NCBI GenBank assembly: GCA_013329495.1
Contig: DUKC01000203.1
Span: 1 to 8,896 of the forward strand
DNA: 8,896 nucleotides
Source of the DNA: Thermoplasmata archaeon
Lineage (GTDB): Archaea > Thermoplasmatota > E2 > UBA9212
Direction of reading: 5' to 3'
The notes beneath the pieces were generated by a model that was not told the origin of the DNA, did not search any database, and saw nothing but the letters and a program-made list of their open reading frames with translations. Shown here one piece after another: positions 1-6,615 of the stretch. Both the position numbers and the translations under genes were made by a program. Each line of letters opens with the position of its first letter. Positions within the stretch are counted from its first letter, which is position 1.

Positions 1-870
1 ATCGACTTCATCCTCCAAATCCGAAACTTTATTGCTCAATTCCTCCGCCTTGATTAAATCACGGTTAAGCTCGTCAACTGCTTGGCCAAGCATCTCAACC
101 GTCTCTATCGTCTTTCCCGTGAGTTTAATCACTCCTGATTTGGCAGGCTCTGGAAAGAGGAAGATATAGGGCTCGGCGAGCTCTATTCGGTGTGCCAACG
201 CTTCAGCGGCCCTGGATACCTGGATCATACTAAAGATTAGAGTCATCAGGTCCCCACTATCCTCCGACGATAGCGCCGATCTGGGAATCATGTGAAGGGC
301 GGTATAAGACATCTTGGAAGTTTCCCTTTCAATTGCCACAATCTTTTTAACTTCATCCTCCGTCGTCTCGATGTCCCCCCTAACAAAGTCGCGGGCCGCA
401 TCGGCTATCATCTTAACGCCGAATAGGGTTTTTGTGATGTGGTCGTGAACGAGCTTAAAGAGGTCCCTTTCTTTCCTTCGGCCTAACCACATGCGTGCGC
501 GTGCGCGCGCTTTGGTAAGTTTTTTCTTTTTCTCTTCAAATACGTAAGACTCATAGTCATCCCTTACACTCTCAGGGCACATCTTTACACCACTGTAGTA
601 TCCTGCTCTCGCGATGGCGTGTGAGATCGTTGGAGCAGTTAATAAAAGGAAAATCAGGGTTAATAAAGCTTTTGCGGATGCGGCTGAGATGCCTTTGAGC
701 AAGATTGCGCCGAACATTATTCCGCATGCCCCAATCACAACCGTTTTCGTGCTGGCATGCAGCCTTGTGTATAGATCCGGGAACCTAACTATTCCAAGCG
801 AGCCCAGAAGGTAGAACAAAGAGCCAATAAACATGAAAATAACCGAGATTATCTCAATTAGTGCTGACAT
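1..870 (-). CDS. mnhG: MnhG antiporter subunit fused to a DUF47/PhoU-like domain (partial, runs off left edge)
   Basis: The frame is open from ATG at 870 to base 1, at least 290 codons, with no stop. Residues 1-95 are a typical MnhG/MrpG subunit: three membrane helices (about 3-27, 43-62, 66-88), the motif RFPDLYTRLHAST after the first helix and LLTAPTISHAIARAGYY after the third. A charged linker follows (about 105-126, KKKKLTKARARARM). From MWLGRRKER (residue 127) the protein becomes cytoplasmic helices resembling DUF47/PhoU-like proteins: amphipathic heptads, an IERET segment near 180 where the usual E-x-E-x-D metal-type motif has lost its Asp, and DFEDEVD at 284-290 where it is kept. MnhG proteins are normally only about 110-130 residues, so this is a fusion. 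A strong ribosome site (GGAGGGGGAG, 879-888) lies 8 nt before the ATG, and the start is 2 nt after mnhF. MnhG identity is near certain; the DUF47 call is by motif reading. The domain may sense or regulate (inference). Confidence 0.92.
   Translation of the reverse strand, partial: MSALIEIISVIFMFIGSLFYLLGSLGIVRFPDLYTRLHASTKTVVIGACGIMFGAILLKGISAASAKALLTLIFLLLTAPTISHAIARAGYYSGVKMCPESVRDDYESYVFEEKKKKLTKARARARMWLGRRKERDLFKLVHDHITKTLFGVKMIADAARDFVRGDIETTEDEVKKIVAIERETSKMSYTALHMIPRSALSSEDSGDLMTLIFSMIQVSRAAEALAHRIELAEPYIFLFPEPAKSGVIKLTGKTIETVEMLGQAVDELNRDLIKAEELSNKVSDLEDEVD
488..510. repeat. 23-bp alternating pyrimidine-purine (CG-rich) tract in the mnhG linker
   Basis: From 488 to 510 every step alternates pyrimidine and purine, mostly CG/TG dinucleotides. 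On the minus strand it encodes the ARARARM segment joining the MnhG and DUF47-like parts. Such tracts can adopt Z-DNA and are prone to dinucleotide slippage. Confidence 0.8.
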
Positions 871-872
871 CT

Positions 873-1130
873 TTATATCTCCCCCTCCAGATATCTTGTA
901 AGGATCACTGCGCTTACATAGGTAATTAAGGCAAGAGGAATTGCAACGTCGATAAAGAACTCGTTGTATAGCAGACCAATTAAAACCGCGATACCAATTC
1001 CAATTACCGTCAGTGCGTTTAGGGCCATAATTCTATCGGCCAGCGACGGGCCTCTTATTAACCTGTAAAGGCACAGGACACACGATATGCATAGGAGAAT
1101 TATAAAGAAGTGAATTAATTCGGCAATCAT
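873..1130 (-). CDS. mnhF: Na+/H+ antiporter subunit MnhF (MrpF)
   Basis: A small membrane subunit of the Mrp/Mnh complex, 85 residues, the usual MrpF length. Three hydrophobic helices (about 4-24, 34-55, 60-79) surround the family signature YRLIRGPSLADRIMALNALTVIGIG, which contains the conserved R-G-P-s-x-x-D-R-x-x-A stretch. It ends in a short charged tail. The ATG overlaps the mnhE stop by 4 nt (ATGA), and GGGAGG inside the end of mnhE serves as ribosome site, so translation is probably coupled. In studied complexes MrpF is needed for antiport and for assembly; here it sits between mnhE and mnhG as in the canonical operon. Confidence 0.95.
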   Translation of the reverse strand: MIAELIHFFIILLCISCVLCLYRLIRGPSLADRIMALNALTVIGIGIAVLIGLLYNEFFIDVAIPLALITYVSAVILTRYLEGEI

Positions 1131-1630
1131 TCAAATATCCTCCCTAAATATTTTTCGTACACCTCTGAGATCTCTTTCTTCGCGGCTTCTATCTCCTTCT
1201 CTCTCATATAAAGCCAGTGTACATACAGACAATTCTCATCCTCATTAAAATCAATGACCAGCGTGCCCGGCGTCAGCGTTATGGAATTCGATAGCAAAGT
1301 GATCTCCCAATCGCTCTCAAGATGGGTTGGTATGCGTATTATGCATGGTTTTATTGGCATTTTTGGATGCAACACCCTCCAGGCGACATCCAGACTTGCC
1401 AAGATGCATTCCTTTGCGAGAATAAGCACGTAAAACACCATCCACATCCACCTTTTTGGATTGAGTGATTCTTTACCACTTCCTTCAATAAACAGCTCAC
1501 TGAAAAGATACGCTGCAATAGATGCTATGACCACACCTGCAAGGACCAACTGGGGATCGGCCATGAAAGTAAGCATCAGCCAAAGCACAAACATGAAGAA
1601 CAAGGTCGCTAAGAATCTAATCGCTCTCAA
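1127..1630 (-). CDS. mnhE: Na+/H+ antiporter subunit MnhE (MrpE)
   Basis: 167 residues, matching the MrpE family length. The N-terminus has two to three membrane helices (about 4-46, then 62-82), followed by a soluble alpha/beta cytoplasmic part. The diagnostic block is LLSNSITLTPGTLVIDF and then LYVHWLYM, close to the family consensus LLANSITLTPGT...YVHWI. The start codon is TTG at 1630, overlapping the mnhD stop as TTGA. I accept it because the ribosome site GGGGGTG (1638-1644) lies 7 nt upstream and the N-terminus then has the expected length. MrpE is thought to support assembly or activity of the antiporter rather than carry ions itself. Confidence 0.95.
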   Translation of the reverse strand: MRAIRFLATLFFMFVLWLMLTFMADPQLVLAGVVIASIAAYLFSELFIEGSGKESLNPKRWMWMVFYVLILAKECILASLDVAWRVLHPKMPIKPCIIRIPTHLESDWEITLLSNSITLTPGTLVIDFNEDENCLYVHWLYMREKEIEAAKKEISEVYEKYLGRIFE

Positions 1631-3108
1631 GCAATCGCACCCCCTAATACTTTTTCAATGTACATCCAACGTGCTAGAATTTGTTCTGATATCCTTTCCG
1701 TTATGCTAAGCCCAATGTCTGGCAGGACTCCAATGAGCAAGCAGGCAATTGCGAGGACTATGACAGGAATCAGCATCGATAATGGTACCCTTCCTTTTTT
1801 TAGGTCGATGTTGTTCTTGCCCAAAAATATCATCCAAAAAGCTCGAAGATAATAAGCTAAAGTTAGAAGACTTACAAATATCGCAATCGCCAGCGGTATG
1901 AGATAACCTGCTTCGAAACACGCGAGGTATATCAACAGCTTGCTGAAGAACCCGTTGAGGGGAGGAATGCCTGCGATGGCTAGCCCCCCAACCAGGAATG
2001 CAGCAGCTTCTAGTGGCATTTGTTTCAGCAAGCCGCCCATCTTACTCATATCCCTGGTTCCGATTTTGTATATCACGCAGCCTACCGTTAGAAAGAGCAA
2101 AGACTTCATGAGGGCATGATTCAGGATGTGAAACACAGCACCTTCGATTCCGCTCTGGGTGCCTATGCCTAAAGCTAAGGTTATGTATCCAACCTGAGAA
2201 ATTGTGGAATACGCAAGAAATCTTTTTATGTCGGTCTGTACAAGCGCAAATCCCGCTCCGATAATAATCGTAGCCACTCCAAGCACGATTATAATCATTC
2301 CTATCGGCACCGCTTGGAAGCCGAACATGGTGTAAATAATTCTAATCATCCCATACAAACCCACTTTTACCGTCACACCTGAAAGCAGTGCGCTTATCGG
2401 CGTTGGCGCGGCAGGATGCGCATCAGGCAGCCACACGTGCAGGGGGACAATGGCAGACACCAATCCAAGTCCAATTAGGAGTAGGATCAGGGCAAAGTCT
2501 AGAAGTCCTCCTCCTCTAGCACCTGTTATCTCAGCAATATGTGCCATGTTGAGCGTTCCCGTGGCGCTGTATACCAGTCCAATCCCAAGTAAAAACATGA
2601 CGCTTGCAATTGTACTCAATACCACGTATTTGAAGGACGCCTCCATCTCTTCCACACCACCAAAAAAGCCCACTAAGGGGTAGGCAGCAATGAACATAAC
2701 CTCAAGAAATACAAACATATTGAACAGATCTCCAGTCAGCACCGTGCCAATCATACCTGTTATGCTAAACATCAAAAGCGAATCATAGGCTGGGACTCCT
2801 CTGTGGGGGCGCATGTATGAGATCGAATAGAGAATGCACAAAAAGCCAATGCAGGATATCAACAACACCATCAGAGCGGATAGCGAATCAGCAACGAGAT
2901 TTATGCCTATGGGGGGTTTCCAGTTTCCTATCTCATAAGTGATTATGTCGCCGCCTATGGTAGTTTTGAACACCTTCGATGCCAAAATAATTAAAACGAG
3001 AGTCGAAGCCATGGAAACTGCGCATCTTGCTTTTTTTGATGATTTGCCTATAACAACGTTTAAAATGGCCGCGAGCAACGGTATTATGATAAGAAGAATG
3101 AGTATCAT
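1627..3108 (-). CDS. mnhD: Na+/H+ antiporter subunit MnhD (MrpD, NuoN/NuoM-like)
   Basis: 493 residues, the normal MrpD size, with about 14 predicted membrane helices. It belongs to the proton-translocating antiporter-like family shared with complex I. Visible landmarks: the TM5 glutamate E136 in NMFVFLEVMF, the motif VPLHVWLPDAHPAAPTPISA (221-240), the TM8 lysine K248 in SGVTVKVGLYG, and AGIPPLNGFFSK around TM12. The lysine normally found in TM7 five residues before the P of VPLH is Val217 (GTG at 2458-2460), an unusual loss. ATG at 3108 overlaps the mnhC stop by 4 nt; GAGGAGG lies about 8 nt upstream. The protein should be one of the two ion-conducting modules of the complex, in the cytoplasmic membrane. 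Confidence 0.95.
   Translation of the reverse strand: MILILLIIIPLLAAILNVVIGKSSKKARCAVSMASTLVLIILASKVFKTTIGGDIITYEIGNWKPPIGINLVADSLSALMVLLISCIGFLCILYSISYMRPHRGVPAYDSLLMFSITGMIGTVLTGDLFNMFVFLEVMFIAAYPLVGFFGGVEEMEASFKYVVLSTIASVMFLLGIGLVYSATGTLNMAHIAEITGARGGGLLDFALILLLIGLGLVSAIVPLHVWLPDAHPAAPTPISALLSGVTVKVGLYGMIRIIYTMFGFQAVPIGMIIIVLGVATIIIGAGFALVQTDIKRFLAYSTISQVGYITLALGIGTQSGIEGAVFHILNHALMKSLLFLTVGCVIYKIGTRDMSKMGGLLKQMPLEAAAFLVGGLAIAGIPPLNGFFSKLLIYLACFEAGYLIPLAIAIFVSLLTLAYYLRAFWMIFLGKNNIDLKKGRVPLSMLIPVIVLAIACLLIGVLPDIGLSITERISEQILARWMYIEKVLGGAIA
1638..1644 (-). promoter_or_regulatory. Ribosome binding site that fixes the TTG start of mnhE
   Basis: On the minus strand GGGGGTG matches the archaeal anti-Shine-Dalgarno end of 16S rRNA and stands 7 nt before the TTG at 1630. 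It lies inside the last codons of mnhD, so mnhE initiation probably depends on ribosomes finishing mnhD. Confidence 0.7.
1940..1977. repeat. 38-bp perfect direct repeat, copy in mnhD (other copy 4981-5018 in mnhA)
   Basis: The bases at 1940-1977 and 4981-5018 are identical over 38 positions and code for the same segment, IAGIPPLNGFFS(K), in the two paralogous antiporter subunits. Flanking coding sequence is clearly diverged, so the identity is an island. A second shorter island (22 bp) is at 2420-2441 and 5458-5479. Confidence 0.85.
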
Positions 3109-3437
3109 CCGCGAAGCCTCCTCATCTTGCTTATATCTGTATCCTCATACTGCTTAAACAATCTGATCGCAACCGATATCAAGAATACAGTCGTCGCGAA
3201 TTCTATCACTATCGCAGTGAGGACCATGGCTTGAGGAAGGGGATCCACAACAATTGTGCCTGTTGGGCTTATGGGCACTTCCCCTCCGGTGACAAAGCCA
3301 AGTGAAACTAAAAATAGATTTATTGAGAATTCCATGAGGCATATTCCGTAGATTACCTTGAAGAGGTCTCTTTTCACAAGAATGCAGTAAAGGCCTATCG
3401 AAAATAATGCGAGTGAGGCAAGATAGGGAAGGCTCAT
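3105..3437 (-). CDS. mnhC: Na+/H+ antiporter subunit MnhC (MrpC, NuoK-like)
   Basis: 110 residues, three membrane helices, homologous to the NuoK subunit of complex I. The family signature DPLPQAMVLTAIVIEFATT begins near residue 65. A glutamate sits in the second helix (CLMEFSINLFLVS) and another in the third (IVIEFATT), in line with the buried acidic residues of NuoK-type proteins. A Gly/Pro-rich loop (TGGEVPISPTGTIVVDP) separates helices 2 and 3. The ATG overlaps the mnhB stop by 4 nt, with a G-rich ribosome site (GGGGGG, then AAGG) just upstream. It probably bridges the antiporter-like subunits through its polar half-channel. Confidence 0.95.
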   Translation of the reverse strand: MSLPYLASLALFSIGLYCILVKRDLFKVIYGICLMEFSINLFLVSLGFVTGGEVPISPTGTIVVDPLPQAMVLTAIVIEFATTVFLISVAIRLFKQYEDTDISKMRRLRG

Positions 3438-3850
3438 CCTTCTTCCCCCCCAAACAAATAGTAGAGTAAAAGGGAGAATTCACAGCCAACTAAGATACCT
3501 ATGCACAGACTCAACACGATGATTACGCCCGCCATCGTGAAGTGACCGCCAATTTTTGGTAAGAAATTTCCCAGGAAACCCTTCCCAAGCACCATCGCAG
3601 TCGCTCCTATTACTAGGAATCCCAGCATGCCCAAAATTCTACCCACGTGGACTGTGGAGTATCTGAACCTTTCCTTTGTGAGCGGAACACCAAAAGATAC
3701 ATAGGAGAGTGCGATCGCCAGACTCACAGTGACCCCCCCTGCAAAAGCCCCGCCTGGAGATGTGTGACCTGTCAGGATTAGCCAGATAGCGTATACGAAT
3801 ATAAAAGGGATGAGCACTCGCGATACCGTTCTCATTATCAGTGACATCAT
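3434..3850 (-). CDS. mnhB: Na+/H+ antiporter subunit MnhB (MrpB)
   Basis: 138 residues, the usual stand-alone MnhB-domain length, with four membrane helices. The diagnostic motif GHTSPGGAFAGGV is at about 28-40, close to the family consensus GH-x-x-PGGGFxGG. It ends GCEFSLLLYYLFGGEEG. Two ATG codons are adjacent (3850 and 3847). The ribosome site GGGGGTG (3852-3858) is only 1 nt from the first but 4 nt from the second, so 3847 may be the real start, shortening the protein by one Met. Either way the start overlaps the upstream stop (ATGA or TGATG). MrpB is a membrane subunit required for Na+/H+ exchange in studied Mrp complexes. Confidence 0.95.
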   Translation of the reverse strand: MMSLIMRTVSRVLIPFIFVYAIWLILTGHTSPGGAFAGGVTVSLAIALSYVSFGVPLTKERFRYSTVHVGRILGMLGFLVIGATAMVLGKGFLGNFLPKIGGHFTMAGVIIVLSLCIGILVGCEFSLLLYYLFGGEEG

Positions 3851-4371
3851 CCACCCCCTTTAGGCTTCTCTCTCAAAATCAAAGATACCGCCAGCACGGA
3901 TACAAACAGAACTATTATTTCTCCTAATGTGTCATAAGCCCTATAGTCCAACAAAACTGATGTGACCAAATTTTCAGATCCTGTTTCTTCAATTCCCCTA
4001 TCGATGTAGTGCTGGGAGACTCTTTGATCGGGCGATCCAAATTCTGTCATCAATGGAATGACGAAGAACGAAAACAATAAAAAAATACAGATCACGATCA
4101 CGCCTAGGACAGCCCTGATCCTAACGGGTTCACTCCTGGCACTCCTGCGGTGCGTTCTCGTTATAGCTATCACCAGCACAAAAAGCGTGAGTGTTTCTAC
4201 AACAAATTGTACTATTGCCAGGTCAGGCGCCATCATTAGGAAAAACACAACCCCTATGAAGAATCCGCAAGCGCCAAGGGCGAGCGCAGCCGCAAGAAGA
4301 TCTTTCAACTCAACTGCTGCGATTGCAGATGCAATTATTACTATGAAGAGGAAGCCCATCAAAAGGTCCAT
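3847..4371 (-). CDS. MbhD/MbhE-type subunit (detached C-terminal part of MrpA; DUF4040)
   Basis: 174 residues covering what in bacterial MrpA is the C-terminal extension after the antiporter domain. Residues 1-70 form three helices with the DUF4040/MbhD signature APDLAIVQFVVETLTLFVLV. After a basic loop (RTHRRSARSEPVR) a fourth helix, an extracytoplasmic stretch and a last helix form the MbhE-like part, with ENLVTSVLLDYRAYDTLGE, matching the family pattern N-x-V-T-x-I-L-x-DYR-x-xDT-x-GE. It starts inside the end of the upstream gene (13-nt overlap), with GGGGGTT as ribosome site. The split from MrpA with MbhD and MbhE together resembles Mbh-type and archaeal Mrp clusters. It should form the piece of the ion path next to the large antiporter subunit. 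Confidence 0.9.
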   Translation of the reverse strand: MDLLMGFLFIVIIASAIAAVELKDLLAAALALGACGFFIGVVFFLMMAPDLAIVQFVVETLTLFVLVIAITRTHRRSARSEPVRIRAVLGVIVICIFLLFSFFVIPLMTEFGSPDQRVSQHYIDRGIEETGSENLVTSVLLDYRAYDTLGEIIVLFVSVLAVSLILREKPKGGG

Positions 4372-6170
4372 TGGAACCCCCTTAGCAGAGCTATATACAA
4401 AAATAATACAAAAAGCAGCGCAGCTAGGTACGCAACATAATCCCTGAGATGCCCTGACATTATTGACCTGCCTCTCTCAAAGACAGATACGACGCTTTTT
4501 GCAAGCCTAGAATAGGCAGCGTCTATACCCAGTTCTTCCTTAAAGCAATGGTGCAGAGCAGAGAAGGGCTTGTGGCTCATAATAGCAATGATTCTCTGTC
4601 TTTTGAGCCATACCACCCCCGCAAAAACTATGCCGACATAGCTAAGAGAGGTCAAAGGAGATGGCATAAAAATGGATGGAAGATATAGTTCTCCTTCCAA
4701 ATTTAGACCGTTTATGATCGGGGAAATAATTTTTTCAAGATATTGATGGGCGAATAGGCCAAAGCCCACGCAGCATGTCGCTAGAGCAATCATAGGCACC
4801 TTCATAGATGCTGGAATCCTCCTTTTCATAGACATTCTTTTATCTGTCTCCAATGATTTTTCCCGCCAAAAAATCATGTAAAGTAGTTTAGTAAACGATA
4901 GAAGCGTCATCACCCCTACTATAATTGCTATCGATGACATCACTGGAGAGACTTCAAAAACCGCTTGGGTAGTCATTCCTTTGCTGAAGAACCCGTTGAG
5001 GGGAGGAATGCCTGCGATAGCCATCGAAGCGACCAACCCGCAGATAAAAGTGACTGGCATATACTTTCGTAAACCTCCAAGCCTATCCATATCTTTCGTC
5101 CCAGTCTTATAAATAACAGCTCCGACCACGAAGAAAAGGAGTGCCTTGAAAAATGTATGGTTCGCTAGGTGAGTTAAGCATGCTGCCAGCCCCAAGGTAG
5201 TGCCCGTACCAAAAGCCATGATCATATACCCTAGCTGTGACACCGTGTGGTATGCTATAAGCCGCTTAGCATCAGTTTGTACCAGTGCGCAAATAACGCC
5301 AATGAAAGCGGTTAAGGCTCCAAGGATTATGATTGTTGAACCCCATGCATAAGGAAATCCATAGATGCCATAAAAAAACCTTATCAAACCATAAATTCCG
5401 ATTTTTACCATGAGCCCAGATAAGATCGCACTTACCGGACATGGAGCGTTTGAGTGGGCATCAGGCAGCCACACGTGCAAGGGGACGACAGCAGATTCTA
5501 TGCCAAATCCAACAAATGTGAGCGCCATTGCTGCGGTAAGCCATTCGCCATTCACATTAGATAGGAGTTTTCCCAAGCTTGCCATGCTGAGTTCACCAAC
5601 ATTGACGTATATGGTGCCTATAGCGGTGAGCAGGCATAGAGCGCCTAGATGAATCATTATGAAGTATTTGTATGCTGATTTGAGGGCAGCGGTTGTCTGA
5701 TAGTGTAAGATTAGCAAGAAGCATGAGATCGTCGTCAGTTCTAAGAACATGAAGAATTGAAGCAGATTGCCTGACAAAAACACTCCCATCATACTTCCTG
5801 ATAACAACAAGAACAAGGAATAATATCTCGCTCCTCCTTCTTTTTGTGCCATGTAGTGGATCGAGTAAACAGCAGCCAATAAGCACAGAAAGGATGTCAA
5901 TAATAACATGCATACACTTAACGCGTCTGCATAGATTTCGAATTGTAGGTTTATCCCTTCGGCCCAGGGGTAGATCAAATGCAGGCATTCGCAGTCCAGC
6001 ACGATGGGCAGCAGCATGACACTCGTGCCCATAGTGATGAGAAGAATGATGGTAGCGAAATATGCGCCAAGTTTCGAATGGAAGCGCCCTATAATCGGTA
6101 TAAAGAATGAGGACAGAATCGGCAAAAAGATTGCAACCAATGGCGCGTAATGATGCACTAAAACCTCCAT
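4359..6170 (-). CDS. mnhA: Large antiporter subunit, NuoL/MrpA N-terminal-like
   Basis: 603 residues, about 14-16 membrane helices; first gene of the operon. Family landmarks: TM5 glutamate E144 (FFMFLELTTIS), VPLHVWLPDAHSNAPCPVSAIL (229-250), TM8 lysine K256 (SGLMVKIGIYG), and AGIPPLNGFFSKG around TM12. Beyond residue 500 comes a cytoplasmic stretch (LKRQRIIAIMSHKP, ELGIDAAYSRLAKS) and a final membrane helix, the layout of NuoL/HycC-type proteins with a lateral helix. MrpA of bacteria is near 800 residues; the missing C-terminus is the next gene. The usual TM7 lysine, five residues before the P of VPLH, is Glu225. The ATG at 6170 has only a weak ribosome site (AAGG) and a TATA-like box about 31 nt upstream, so the transcript may be nearly leaderless. 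An MrpD paralogue is the alternative name. Confidence 0.88.
   Translation of the reverse strand: MEVLVHHYAPLVAIFLPILSSFFIPIIGRFHSKLGAYFATIILLITMGTSVMLLPIVLDCECLHLIYPWAEGINLQFEIYADALSVCMLLLTSFLCLLAAVYSIHYMAQKEGGARYYSLFLLLSGSMMGVFLSGNLLQFFMFLELTTISCFLLILHYQTTAALKSAYKYFIMIHLGALCLLTAIGTIYVNVGELSMASLGKLLSNVNGEWLTAAMALTFVGFGIESAVVPLHVWLPDAHSNAPCPVSAILSGLMVKIGIYGLIRFFYGIYGFPYAWGSTIIILGALTAFIGVICALVQTDAKRLIAYHTVSQLGYMIMAFGTGTTLGLAACLTHLANHTFFKALLFFVVGAVIYKTGTKDMDRLGGLRKYMPVTFICGLVASMAIAGIPPLNGFFSKGMTTQAVFEVSPVMSSIAIIVGVMTLLSFTKLLYMIFWREKSLETDKRMSMKRRIPASMKVPMIALATCCVGFGLFAHQYLEKIISPIINGLNLEGELYLPSIFMPSPLTSLSYVGIVFAGVVWLKRQRIIAIMSHKPFSALHHCFKEELGIDAAYSRLAKSVVSVFERGRSIMSGHLRDYVAYLAALLFVLFLYIALLRGFQWTF
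4981..5018. repeat. 38-bp perfect direct repeat, copy in mnhA (other copy 1940-1977 in mnhD)
   Basis: Partner of the mnhD copy. All synonymous codon choices over about 12 codons agree, which is more than protein conservation alone requires. Confidence 0.85.
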
Positions 6171-6212
6171 TTTTAACCTTATTTAAAAATTCCTTTGGGT
6201 TATTTAATGTTT
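6171..6212 (-). promoter_or_regulatory. Candidate promoter of the mnh operon
   Basis: On the minus strand the box ACATTAAATA (6201-6210) begins about 31 nt upstream of the mnhA ATG. With the usual archaeal TATA-to-start distance of about 25-27 nt, transcription would begin only some 5-10 nt before the codon, giving a very short leader. A second AT-rich run, TTTTTAAATAAGG, lies closer and could be part of the melting region. Pattern only; no experimental support. Confidence 0.45.
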
Positions 6213-6525
6213 GGGAATTTGCTAAGCGAAGCTGCCGATCTAAACTCAAAAATATTCTGACTCTTTGGACACTCCATCTTCTCAATCTTAGAGACGAGAC
6301 TGTGGACTTTCGATAGGAGAGGGTTCTTCAGAGTCATTTTTAGTTGCAAATCTTTTGATGCACCCGAAGAAAACAAAAGGGTGATGGCATAGTGTAACTT
6401 CGCAGGTACTTCTACAACTTGATAGAATTTTAGCTCATATCCACCCGAACCTGAGGGGGGCAACTAAAATTGCCTTCTCTCTTGCTTCTTCTCATTACTA
6501 CTTCTTCAGGTCCTCTATAGTTCAT

Positions 6526-6541
6526 ACCAAATTTATATATG
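6526..6541 (+). promoter_or_regulatory. Candidate TATA/BRE promoter of the radical SAM gene
   Basis: The stretch ACCAAATTTATATATG fits an archaeal purine-rich BRE followed by a TATA box. Transcription would begin near 6560-6566, leaving a leader of about 50 nt before the ATG at 6616. GGAG at 6602-6605, 10 nt before the ATG, is the only ribosome-site candidate. Confidence 0.5.
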
Positions 6542-6615
6542 CTAGCAGAGCGTAACCAAAACATACTAACAGCAATCAAACTAGGTAGAATTTGTCTGAA
6601 TGGAGTTAATTCCTA

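Larger units (their letters stand above)
6171..6615. other. Divergent intergenic region between the mnh operon and the radical SAM gene
   Basis: 445 bp without a convincing gene. It holds one candidate TATA-type promoter at each end, pointing outward. An open frame of 87 codons on the minus strand (6463-6200) starts at TTG directly after a stop, lacks a ribosome site and recalls no family; its only internal ATG would leave about 45 residues. A pyrimidine-rich stretch on the plus strand (about 6474-6516) precedes the plus-strand promoter. I see no tRNA, CRISPR repeat or obvious structured RNA. Confidence 0.6.

Noticed and set aside
490..492. Separate start for a stand-alone DUF47 gene at the ATG of MWLGRRKER
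   Set aside because: No ribosome site precedes it (the upstream sequence is the CG tract) and the MnhG frame reads through without a stop. An internal start is possible but not needed.
614..814. 66-codon plus-strand open frame
   Set aside because: It is antisense to the MnhG membrane domain, which is unmistakable on the minus strand.
4058..4447. 129-codon plus-strand open frame
   Set aside because: It is antisense to the MbhD/MbhE-type gene and the end of mnhA; its composition is Thr/Ile/Lys-rich as expected for a shadow of membrane genes.
5593..6285. 230-codon open frame on the minus strand
   Set aside because: It overlaps mnhA in another frame of the same strand for most of its length; the mnhA frame has clear family motifs and this one has none.
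6200..6463. 87-codon open frame on the minus strand upstream of mnhA
   Set aside because: It starts at TTG immediately after a stop, has no ribosome site, recalls no family, and its end overlaps the likely mnh promoter. It may be a remnant, but I cannot support it as a gene.
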